From Undaria pinnatifida (taxonomy: Eukaryota; Sar; Phaeophyceae; Laminariales; Alariaceae), in the NCBI GenBank assembly GCA_012845835.1, contig JABAKD010000002.1, positions 2,520,501 through 2,584,500 of the forward strand: a stretch of 64,000 nt of DNA, read 5' to 3'. A model generated the notes under the pieces. That model saw only the letters and a list, made by a program, of their open reading frames with translations, was not told where the DNA came from and ran no database searches. This document shows positions 1 through 12,300 of the stretch, piece by piece; the stretch's first letter is position 1; each line of letters begins with the position of its first letter. Both the position numbers and the translations under genes were made by a program.

Positions 1-83
1 GATAACGTTTACCATCATAGTTGGCTTAGGACTAGGCAAGTCTCGCCGTAGGTGTGCGCAGCATCATCAGTCCCTGAAAGATC

Positions 84-240
84 CTGACATGAGGAGCTCA
101 ACATCTCACCCGAAAAATGATTTCGAAGGCGTTCGTTCGCACAAACCCGACCAAGCTCTTGTGCCTTAGTCCCAAGAACAAATATACTCGTGAAATTTTC
201 TCGAAAGTCCCAAGAACAAATATACTCGTGAAATTACTCG
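84..240 (+). repeat. Dispersed repeat 'GGAGCTC...GAAGGCGTTCG', left copy
   Basis: A block with GAGGAGCTCAACATCTCACC and TTCGAAGGCGTTCGTTCGC. Related copies lie at about 26,865-27,050, 34,020-34,170 (-), 34,370-34,520 (-), 34,700-34,850 and 37,950-38,060. Within this copy a 29-base piece (gtcccaagaacaaatata...) is duplicated at 169 and 207. Confidence 0.7.
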
Positions 241-293
241 ACTGATCTGATGACTAACCCGTGTAGTGATTTCGTCACTCGAGGAGCTCAATC

Positions 294-620
294 GGACAGG
301 TACATTATTAGCTAATCCAACAACTGAAACCCCTACGGTGGGATGACTCTGGTGTACGAGGGGGGGGTGTGGGGGGTGCTACGGACGGGTACATTATTAG
401 TTAATCCAACGACTGAAACCCCTACCGTGGGATGACTCTGGTGTACGAGGGGGGGGTGTGGGGGGTGCTACGGACGGGTACATTATTAGTTAATCCAACG
501 ACTGAAACCCCTACCGTGGGATGACTCTGGTGTACGAGGGGGGGGGGGGTGTTACGGACAGGTACATTATTAGTTAATCCAACAACTGCAACCATTACCT
601 TGGTATGACTCTGGTCGGGT
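294..620 (+). repeat. Tandem repeat, units of 84-89 bases, about 3.7 copies
   Basis: Units start at 294, 383, 472 and 556 with GGACRGGTACATTATTAG and include the G-rich run of a GTACGAGGGGGGG type. A reversed single copy lies at about 33,880-33,960. It is in the myosin intron after exon 15. Confidence 0.9.
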
Positions 621-1244
621 GCAGAACTTTTTGACCTGCAAGGTTCTCGGCTTTGAGGAGCTCGATGCCTCACCCAAAGCAAGCACTACTAGAAATAATC
701 CGCGTAAAAACTTTTTGAAAAGAAAAAAACGCAAATGCGATGCCGTTGGTGAACAAGCCCACGGTCTATAATGTATACACAACGAAAAACAAATATATTT
801 TGACCAAAAAATCCTGATTTGACTTTTCGATTTTTTTGTTTGGCGGTCTTAAGGACCACCGCCATTCAGACGAAAAAAAAAAACTGAACAGTGCTACCCT
901 CGCTATCGTAGCACGCGTTCCAACAGAAGGGGGGGGAGGGGGGGGGCGGGGTGTAACAGAGCCAGCGGCGCGGTAGGGAAGGGGTGCAGCACATTCTGAG
1001 AATTTTCTGAGCTCCTAACACGAGGAGCTTGATATCCATCACACATCATCCATCATCACAGCAACCGTTTCGCTCGAAAAAACATCCGACGAAAACCGCT
1101 ATGTTATTAGTTCCTCCGCACCCAAGGAGCCCAATTTTTTTTTTTTTATGTTCGAAAAGACCAAAAAAGTGCCGCCCCGTATCGAAAGCAAAAGCGTAAC
1201 AAGCACGGCGAACACCTGCCTGGGCATGGGTAAATAAAGCCTAC

Positions 1245-1382
1245 CTGCAGAGAGTCGTTGTTCTTGTTGAGGAAGCCGGAAACGTTGTAGGTGACGCAGC
1301 CCGCGAAGTGTTTGACGATGAACTGCTCGCACTGCATCCGGGGCTTCCCGTAGTTTGGGTGGGGGTTCCGCCTGTCGTGCTC
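1245..1382 (-). CDS. Myosin exon 15 ([20 protein letters not shown]), last exon in window
   Basis: This exon has 46 codons in phase 0 at both ends. [20 protein letters not shown] and [19 protein letters not shown] match the lower 50K 'F.I.HYAG.V.Y...GFL.KN.D.L' segment. The acceptor is ggttcgcag|GAG and the donor CAG|GTAGGC. No further exon is visible between 1 and 1,244, so the rest of the motor lies outside the window. Confidence 0.95.
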
Positions 1383-4348
1383 CTGCGAACCAACAACAAC
1401 AGAAAATAATTGTCTAAAGCTGTTTGGGGGGGGGCTATAGATCGTGACAGGCAGTATATAGAATCATTTTTTTTTGCACTCCGGATAGATCGTCGTTAGA
1501 TGCCGACTTGATTATCTAGATGTTCCAGGGAAGATCTGTATGGTCTAGCTCATGTTACCGGGTGGGAGCTGTAACGATCTGCATGATCTATGAATAAAAT
1601 ATGCTTCCAGGGTTGGATCTGTACTCTATGATATCACACAGATTCTGCTCAGCGTCAAATAACGGTTGAGACAGGATCTACTGTCGATTATCCATATGAT
1701 CTATATGATCTATATGATACATATGATCTATATGATCTATATGATCTATATGACATATTATCTAGATCGTGATCTGTCCAAGCTGTGTTAGTCGGCACCC
1801 CTCGAAGGGTCTCGGTTTAGGAGACGTGCTTTGCAGCGCGGTGTGGAGACCCGCTTGTGGTGCTCTCGAAAAAATAAACGTGCGAACAGACAGACAACGA
1901 CAGTGACAGCTCTTGTTGATTGTCGGCCGTCAGACAGAGTTGTAGACTTGTTTGTTCCAAGCCGACACGCTTCTTAGGGCTTCGACAAAAAATAGGCCTT
2001 TTTTAGACGCGGCATTCAACGTCTTTCTTTGTCGGGGGCCCGACGGAGTAGACTTGTTTGTTCCAAGCCGACACCTTTGGAAGTTCTCGTCGGAAAAGAG
2101 ACATTTTTGGCCGCGGCATTCAACGCTCTTCTTTGACGGGGACCAGGAGGAACATACTCTGCTTGTTCCAAGCCGACACGCTTCTACGTTGGGTCTCGGG
2201 GAAAGGAGGCATTTTTGGCGGCGGCTTTGAGTGCTTTCGCTTGGCATGGCGAACCCAGCTGTAGATACTTAGCCTTGCCCCTGTACACGAACGCCGCTGG
2301 AGTTCCACCGAAAAACCGACGCGTTCTACGTTAAAGATAGCAGATTTTGGCTTGCAATATTTTGCCAATATCACTGGATCGAGGTATCAAGGTATACCCT
2401 TTTTTTGGCAAGAACGGTTTCTGAATGAGGGGGCTCCACAGAAAAGAAATGGTTGCTAAGCCTGTACATTTTTATTTTGTTTAATTGCTCCTACCTTCTA
2501 CTATTATGATTTTGCGCTTTCCAACAATACGGCGTAGACGCCGTTCCGATCGAACGTCCTTCCGGAAGGCGGCAGCATCTCTCTTATGACCTTCTGCCAA
2601 CCATTTCCCCATTTCCTTTCCCCACATCTTCTCATCCTAGCTAATGCTTCCTTTCCTATCACCTTCGCCTATTTTTTTTCTCCTTCTCCGTCCCTAGATG
2701 CAACTCAGGTCCGGGGTCACTAAGCAGGCTATTCTCCCCCCGCTCCCCCCTACGATACGCGCCTTCATTTTCATCACGAGAAGCACTTATCCAGCTATTT
2801 CCTCCCTCGTCGCCTCGCATCGAATTGAGCCTTAGCGTGCGTCAATTTTAGTGCACAAGCAACAACGTTTGGGGCAGCGTGCTGCGCACGGTGCGGGGTA
2901 CCTTTGGAGCCCATTTTTTTGGTCACATGAGATTGCGTATCGTGGAGCGAGCGTCGATAATCTCAAACTCGGTGGTTGGGCGGGGTTTAGACGAAAAAAA
3001 AGCGCTTACAAGAAACAAGTTTTTGAAATTCCGAAAATTGAGTTTTCAGCACCTTTGCAGGTGTGTTTTTGGCTCGGGGAACGGGGGAATTGGGTCCGCC
3101 GTTTGATCGAATTATGACTAGCCGTCTAGCGAGACGCATCCAACAACGTAATGCCGTTTCTTCAGGGTAGGAGATTGAATTTATTTCTTTTTGAATCGGA
3201 AAAAAAAACGAGATTCGGACATATATGTATATATATGTATGTATATATATATATCGCCGTTTTCCCCGAAAAATATTGAATTTATTTCTTTTTGAATCGG
3301 AAAAAAACGAGATTCGGACATATATGTATATATATATGTATGTATATATATATCGCCGTTTTCCCCGAAAAATATTGAATTTATTTCTTTTTGAATCGGA
3401 AAAAAACGAGATTCGGACATATATGTATATATATGTATGTATATATATATATCGCCGTTTTCCCCGAAAAATATTGAATTTATTTCTTTTTGAATCGGAA
3501 AAAAAAACGAGATTCGGACATATATGTATATATATGTATGTATATATATATCGCCGTTTTCCCCGAAAAATATTGAATTTATTTCTTTTTGAATCGGAAA
3601 AAAACGAGATTCGGACATATATATGTATATATGTATATATATATATCGCCGTTTTCCCCGAAAAATATTGAATTTATTTCTTTTTGAATCGGAAAAAAAC
3701 GAGATTCGGACATATATGTATATATATGTATGTATATATATATATCGCCGTTTTCCCCGAAAAATATTGAATTTATTTCTTTTTGAATCGGAAAAAAAAA
3801 CGAGATTCGGACATATATGTATATATATGTATGTATATATATATCGCCGTTTTCCCCGAAAAATATTGAATTTATTTCTTTTTGAATCGGAAAAAAACGA
3901 GATTCGGACATATATGTATATATATGTATATATATATATCGCCGTTTTCCCCGAAAAATATTGAATTTATTTCTTTTTGAATCGGAAAAAAACGAGATTC
4001 GGACATATATGTATATATATGTATGTATATATATATATCGCCGTTTTCCCCGAAAAATATTGAATTTATTTCTTTTTGAATCGGAAAAAAAAACGAGATT
4101 CGGACATATATGTATATATATGTATGTATATATATATCGCCGTTTTCCCCGAAAAATATTGAATTTATTTCTTTTTGAATCGGAAAAAAACGAGATTCGG
4201 ACATATATATGTATATATATGTATATATATATATATCGCCGTTTTCCCCGAAAAATATTGAATTTATTTCTTTTTGAATCGGAAAAAAACGAGATTCGGA
4301 CATATATATATGTATATATTATATATATATGTATATATATGTATATAT

Positions 4349-4381
<33 letters not shown>

Positions 4382-5910
4382 CGCCGTTTTGCCCGAAAAA
4401 GCGGCACCAATTATCTGATAAATAGCGCCCGAAACTGTTCTTCGAGGAAGCTGTGGTGTGTACCGAAAAATGATCAATCCCCTATCCTGAAGAAACGGCA
4501 AGCGTCGTTGGATGCGCCTCGCAAAATGGCCAGTCGGAATTGGACAAACGCGGATTCGATTCCCCCGGGTCAAACACGCCTGCGCCGCTGCTCAAAACCT
4601 CCATTTTCAGATTTCAAGAATCCGTTGCTTGTAAAACGATTGGCTTAAAGCTGTGAAGATGAAAAGACATTTTCAAGAGCGGTGGAGATAGATGCCCCTG
4701 CGTTACCACGAGTCTAGCATGCGCCGAGTTGTTTAGCGTATTCCCGTACACACGTTCTGACCCGCGATCGAACCGCGATCGAAAGAGGGTGGAAACCCCA
4801 TATATCCCTGATGCGAAAGACATAACGTAAGTGCATGTGGAATAAAAATGATTCGATATATGTCAGCTGTGAGTTCTCGACCATTTTGGGGTTGCTCGTT
4901 TTAATAAATGTATTATCATTTGAAAATATGTACGAAGTATACAAATATGTACCTGGTAATTCCTATGGACGTTGCCTTCAGGGTGAACATCAAGAACGAA
5001 ACGTTATCAATGTATCGCCGATCGACTTCGGTCCAAAAGCATGACACCGTAAGGAAAACACCGTTTGTTTATCTCGCCTGGTTGTAGAGGTCGAGGACGC
5101 TTCGATCGTTCAGGTTGTTCAAGGCGTGCGCTTTCCGCCCGGTCAGCATCTGCGAAAAAAGACGTTCCAAAACAATGCGAACGGTATGGGAGGACGGGGG
5201 GGGGATTGAACATGTTTGAACCACGCGGCGTCATCTAGTCCCATCCCACCTTTTCGGATGTTGTCGTGCTCTTAAAGGTATCCACGGGCATTCGATCTGA
5301 CGCTCCTACTCTGTTGGAGACAGTCAGGGGCGTGGACGATCGGTGCCCCATAGATAAGTCCTGGCCGACGGAAAAAAGGGTTACCTACCCACCCGCCCAC
5401 CCCCCCCCTTCAAACCCCAAACCCCATACCACAACCCCAGCCCTACTAAACCACAATCCAACCAACCCCCCCCCCCCCTCCCCCCCCTTCCCCCTCCTCC
5501 CCGACCCTCCCACCCCCCCACCCACCTGGTCTTCTAGAATGATCATAAGCCCGAGGGGCTTCTTGGAGATGAGGTCTATGACGTCCTGGTTGTCACGAAA
5601 CAGGATGTTTGCCACGTCTACTCCTTCCGCCTTGTACTCTTCCTGTGACGGGTGTGATGAGGCCGTAGCGGAGGTCGAACGGGGTTGTGGGGGGTGGGTG
5701 AATGGGTTTTTCATTGTGTCCAACGTGACGGGTCACATTGCGAGTGGTTTCCGCACCACACCATCAAGCATCAGGTACACAGTCTGCATCATATCCGATA
5801 GGGGGGAGAAGCAAGGAAAATCAACGTTTTTGCCGCCACAGGTACTGCTATTGCTGGACGAACAGGGGGGGGGGGGTCTTATTTTAGCCGTTGCATTCGA
5901 ACAACAACAG

Positions 5911-5947
<37 letters not shown>

Positions 5948-5987
5948 AACGACAACGACATTGACAACAACAACGACAACGACAACG

Positions 5988-6027
<40 letters not shown>

Positions 6028-6029
6028 CC

Positions 6030-6096
<67 letters not shown>

Positions 6097-6152
6097 CCAC
6101 AACAACAACAACCACAACAACAACAACAACAACAACCACAACAACAACAACC

Positions 6153-6239
<87 letters not shown>

Positions 6240-6302
6240 ACAACCACAACAACAACAACAACCACAACAACAACAACCACAACAACAACAACAACAACAA
6301 CC

Positions 6303-6336
<34 letters not shown>

Positions 6337-6350
6337 CGACAACGACATCG

Positions 6351-6399
<49 letters not shown>

Positions 6400-9300
6400 A
6401 AACTCAAGTCACGTGGCGTGGCTGCTGTGTTTTTCGTTATCCCAGGTCGACCAAAACAAAAACGAGACCAACTACAGCAAAGCTATTTTCCTGCCTGTTC
6501 CAGCACGAAGATGTAGTGGTTGAACTGCCGCTGCAGGACCTCGTTGGCGAAGTTGATGCACAGCTGCTCGAAGCTGTTGGTAGCCATGATCTCGAAGCCA
6601 AAGATGTCCAAGATCCCGATGAAAGATTCCTCCACGAGTCCTACCCCCCCGTCGCCGACCCCCCCCCCCGCTCCACCTCTTCCTCCTCCTCCTCCTCCTC
6701 CTCCTCCTCCTCCTCCTCCTTCTCCTCCTCCTCCTGCCCCTCCCCCCGCCCCCTCCCCACGCCCGTTCAGGGAAGCACTGAGGTTCTTCTCACTCGCGCC
6801 GTCGCCCGTTTTGCCCCCGGGCTCCTCCTTGGCAAAGCCCCTGACGTGTTGGTGGTGGCAGCGATTGATGAACGCGATCATCCAGGAAAACAGCTTGCCG
6901 TAGGTGTGCTTGGAGAGGGCCGACAGGTTGTCGCTGGCCTCGCGGGCGGTGAGCGCTATCTCGTGGATGGTCATGCCGGGCGTCATCATCGCTCGCCAGG
7001 TCACCTTTCATGGCGTGCGAGGATTGTGCGGACAAAAAAACAGGAAGAGAGGAGGAGTTTTAGATAAATACTGCAGCTCGAAAAAAAAAAAAAAAAAAAA
7101 ACCAACAAGAAAACACGGTGATTGCTAATAACCAGAAAGCGTGATCACGGGTCATCCATGACTCGACCGCGCCCTTAGAAAGCCAGAAGCTCGCTTCGCT
7201 TCTTGCGGTTGACGTGCTGTAGCCGTCGATGTGTTTCGTTAAAATTCGGCCGTCAGGCCGGGTCAGATGGGTTTCGAAAACTCGAGGGTCGAGTGCGGTG
7301 AGGTCGTGAAGTGCTCGAAATATCATGGGTCGAGTCGGGTCGGGTCGGGTCGGGTCGGGTCGGGTCGGGTTTGGAGGTTTTCAAATCCCAGGGTACGGGT
7401 CGGGTCGGGTCACCCTGACTCGATCCAACTCGTGAAAGGCTCTGTTTGCTTTTCCCTCGTGAAAATGCAGCAAGCGACAACCTGCATTTTTGCTTCTCGT
7501 GGTCGATGCCACAATCTTCAACTTATCCTGTTGAGTTTTTTCTGTGAAGACCGGAGAGGGTTCACTGAGCGACATGATCTCCACCGCGACGTCAATGAGG
7601 GTCGTCGGCACCCTTTCGCGCTTGTCTCCCGGCTTTTTTTTAGACCGGTTTGTTGATTTTCCTCTCTGTGGTGCTTGTGTGCAGGCACTACAGTACCACT
7701 TACACACAGCCGTGCTTTTCTCTCCAGCCAGCTCAAAAGCCATTTAGGGTTGTTCGCAACGAGCACAGAAAACAAAACAAAAAAAAATCTTGACAAAACT
7801 ATCACGATTCTTGACACTTTTCAATTCTGGGATATCACGCTTTTCAAAAAGAAAAATCAAAAGACATCCATCGTAAAAAAAAACAAAAAATTATTCGAAA
7901 GTCAGGGATTCCTGACAAACTGTCACGATTCGCGTGAAAATTATGTCACGTTTTTGTTCTTTCCACGAAATCCTCCTGACATTTTTTTGTGTTCGATAGC
8001 AACGAACCCTCTACTGTGGGGTACCAAAAAAAAATATTTCCTAGATCATTTAACTCACGATTCCTGCCATTTTTGAATTCTGAAATGTCACACTTTATTT
8101 ATTCGAAAAAAAATATATATATTGTCCCACGCGCTGTTTTTGGTCAGGAGAAAAAAAATTGACATCCCCCCTTTTTTTTTTGCGGAATATTTTTCAAGAG
8201 GCTATTCAAAAGTCAGTGATTCCCGACAAGCTGGGTCACGATTCGTCGTGAGAATGTTCACGAGCTTTTCTTTTTTTGTCACGATGGGAGCCCTGGCATT
8301 TTTTTTTTTGTGTGTGTGTGTTCGTTAGCAACTTACCCGTTTCATCCTGGCGATATGGTAACTTCCCAAACATTTGTCACTTTGTTCGGGTAGACCGCGC
8401 GTTGTTTCACCCTATCTATGCACGAGTGATGATACTCTGGTATCTTATTACGAGTGGTGTACCTTTTTCACGAGCGTTGTACCTTTTTTTGCTGATAGCG
8501 CGTGCTGCACCTTTTTTCACGAGCGATGCACCTTTTTCACGAGATCTGCCTTATTTTCGAGTGTGTTTTTGCCTTCTGTACGAGTGTTTGTATCATACCT
8601 TTTACGAGTGATGTAGTTTTTGTCACAGCAGTGCTGCGCCTTTTTCACGAGCGATGTACCTTTTGTCACGAGTGAACTACCTTCTTTTTGAGTGTTTTTT
8701 TTTGCCTTTTTTTGTACATGCATTCTTTACGAGTGAAGTACCTTTTTAGCACGCGTGCTGCAACTTTGTTCACGAGCGATGCACCTTTTTCGCGTGTGAT
8801 TTACCTTTTTTCGTATGTTTTTTACCTTGGTACCAGTGGTTGCAGCATACCTGTATTTACGAGTGATGTACCTTTTTTCACGCGTGCTGCAACTTTGTTC
8901 ACGAGCGATGCACCTTTTTCGCGTGTGATTTACCTTTTTTCGTGTGTTTTTTACCTTGGTACCAGTGGTTGCAGCATATACCTTTACTTACGAGTGATGT
9001 ACCTTTTCTTCACGAGTGCTACACCGTTGTAGCGAGCGATGCACCTTTTTGTCACGAGTGGTGTACCTTTTGTAACGAACAAAAAAAAAGCAAATAAATG
9101 GAGATTTGTATCACACCTTTTTTACGAGTGATGCACCATTTTTTCACGATCGTTTTACCTTTTTCACGAGAAGGTCCTCGTCGAGTCCAAGAAGCCCGGC
9201 GGTTTCCTTCAGAGTAGCGCCCACCAGGTTACCCGAGCTCCGCATTTCCATCCTAGCCTTGGCCTCTCCCTGGCCGGGATGTTCAGTCTCCTGCGGGTTG

Positions 9301-12300
9301 ACAAAGTTATCGCAAGCGGAAGTTATCGCAAGCGGAAGAGATAAAAGCTTGCATCGGCGCCAAAAAACATGGGCTTGGGCTTCATTCCAGCTTCGCGTGC
9401 CCCTATCTCCTTTTAGTATTATAGTGTTGTTTTGGGAGCCTAGCAAAGGCGTTGAATTTTGAGCATGTGGGATATGGACAAGTGATTAAAGTGTTTCACA
9501 TGTCTTTGAACGCGTGTGCGTATAGGAAAATAGGGGATGATGTCAGGTCGTCCCGTTGGGGGGGCGGGGGACCAATACAAAGGACTTCTCTAAGGACAAA
9601 AGTGGAGCGAGCATCATCGTGGAACCTGCGTAGTAGAGCAGGCCTTTACATGGAGACCGCCCGTCGCTCTGTATCAGGCTAAACCCCTCGAAACTGCTGT
9701 GGCGTTGCGGCGTTTACAAAAAAAATCCCCGTTTCCCGTCCGAACACCGGAAATCGCGCGAAAAAGAAAACCGTAACTATGGAACGGAAGCACAACGTTA
9801 CTATTGATACACGGCTTGCATCGTGCTCGACTTGTGATCGGTTCCCACCGCTACGTACCATCACCGGACGCGGTTGACGACCGCAACAACTATCCACTGG
9901 AGCGGGTTTTCCCGATTGCTCTTACGGAGATCCGTTGTGAACAGGGGTCATTTAATGCCTATGGGGCCATAACTCTTTCAATTCTTCGTTGATAAACGGT
10001 ACACGAAAGCTTGGATTCTTCGCAAAGGCCTTACGGTCACGGCGCAAAAAACAATATATATATGTATATATATTATAAAAATAAAAATACACTCCAGCTG
10101 TGAGATCGAATATTTTGTCGAAACTCATCTTTGCAAGCTGTGTGTGATACTCCGATCGCGCGTATTACGGGTTGTGCGTCCTCATTAAGGATATAGTCGC
10201 GTGTTCCTGGCTCCATAGCCAGACGGTTAGAGGTGTGGGAGTGAGGTTTGAGGAGCCGCATCTTCGACTCATGGTCTAGTTCGTAGAACCGGAGTTTCCC
10301 CGAATGTCCCATATTTCTGCATATGCGACTCATCAGGGTGGGCTAGTGTCAAGATACGGCCTCGAAAGGCCTGTAGGTATCCGAATTTGAGATCATTTGG
10401 ATGGGTTTCGCATGATAAGGTTGGCGGTTTATATTCGGGGAAGTTAGGAATTAGATCGGAGGCACGCGCCTCCGATCTCAGAAGCTATCCCGGGCTCTGG
10501 TGGAAACGAATAAAGCTATATCTCTACGAAGGAACGAAAGTGAGTACTCTCCGAGGACCTGCTCAATTTGCAGACCTGCAGGGGGCACTCTGTGTCCCCC
10601 ACCTTTAATTTAACATAGGTCGGCGACTCCCCTTGCAACATATATATGATGTTCTCGCCGAGATATTGCGAAAATTGTGAGATATTTCCGGGTGATTCTT
10701 TTTTGCACCATGATAGCAGGTAGGTGTCAATTAATGCCCAAGAGGGTCATAACTCTGTCAATTCTTTTCTTCGTCGAATACGGTAAACGATAGCTCGGAT
10801 TGTTCGCATAGGCCTTTCGGTCACGAAGGACTGATTCCACGATAGCCCCACTCAAAAATAGCGATTTTCTTTAACGAACGAACGTTTCATCATCATCATC
10901 ATCAATCATGCGGCTGCTCGACACAAAAGGAGGATACCACTACTGAAAACAAAGTATCCATACGATATGCTCTTGTGTGCAAAGGGCTGTCGATCGATGA
11001 CGTCGGGGTGTCGAGGGACAACGTATTTCAGGAAACACAACCAGGAGCTCGTTTTGAAACCCAAGGTTGTGCAGAACGACTCGGAGCAAAAATGAAAAAA
11101 TAAAATATATATATATATATATGATGTTCTCGCCGAGATATTGCGAAAATTGTGAGAAATTTCCGGGTGAATCTTTTTCTGCAACACGATAAACAGGGGT
11201 CATCTAATGCCTAAGGGATCATAACTCTGTCAATTCTTCGGCGATAACGGTACACGAAAGCTCGGATTGTTTGCATAGGCCTTTCGGTCACGGAGCAAAG
11301 AATAAAAAAATAAATTACATATATATATATGATGTTCTGGCCGAGAAAAGAAATGTGAGAGATTTCCGGGTGATTTTTTTATGCAAAATGATATTTTCTA
11401 GTCTAGTCTGAGGCATTTACCCCTGTTAACAGTAGATCTCCGTAACAAAGAAAAAAAAAATCAAGAGCTTTTCGCGCGGGTCGGATCGCTGTTCGCGGAA
11501 CGGGTCCGGTGAAGGCGACCTGACCCGACCCGTGCCGACCCGTGAGGTTTCAAAACACCACCTGACCCGATCCGACGCTACCCCCGGGTTTTTGAAAACA
11601 TTATGACCCGACCCGCGGGCCGCGTCACGACGACTCGCGAACATCCCTGACAAACTTCGACGCTGTTGGATTGGGTCTTCGGTAAGCGGAGAAAGGTTTT
11701 GCCGTTAACGGGCCTGATATGCAGATATACCTAATTGGTTGGTCCCAAACTACACACCGCTCTGTGTTCCGGAAACGTACGAAACCTTTTGGACGTTGAT
11801 CGTTAAATAAAATGTCGCCTGTCGTTCCGGACAGGGTGTCACCAATTAAGCGACGACGGAGTGATACAACAGCACTCTTGGAGCCGAAGCAGGAGTTGGA
11901 GAAAAGTCTCCGTGTTGTACGCGCTAAGAGAGGGGTATATGACACCCACTTTCATTGAGATCGACCCTTAGACTACATACAACACGAAAAAAAGTGTTTT
12001 GTGTTCCCGGAGCTGGAGAAGAAACGCCTCCCTCGTACATACACTGCGAGATGTATATAATACCACTCTTCTTCCATTGCGATCGATCCTGCGCACATAG
12101 CACGAAAAAGGTAGGAAGAAGCTAAGAATAAACTGCGTAGTCCGTGATGGGTTGGCAGACGAACGGAGCCCTGGGCCTGGGGGCTACGGCGATCAGCAGC
12201 ATTACAGGTGCGAGTAACACCCAAGGCAGCGGACACGCTGGGACGGAATTCCCAGCCGATCTTCTCCATATGCAAGGGGGGCACAAGCAGCAAATCATGG

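Noticed and set aside
3181-4425. Repeat proteins of 110-154 residues on both strands
   Set aside because: The same 33-residue unit is open on both strands because the minisatellite unit is close to 99 bases; no start, splice or family signal supports it.
5733-6407. Long open frames over the CAA tract (poly-Thr, poly-Asn, poly-Val, poly-Leu, poly-Cys) on both strands
   Set aside because: They come only from the lack of stop codons in a trinucleotide repeat, and the tract is inside a myosin intron.
7518-7640. Minus-strand [17 protein letters not shown] as an extra or alternative myosin exon
   Set aside because: It looks protein-like and weakly resembles the start of exon 12, but no suitable donor and phase pair is present and the motor is complete without it.
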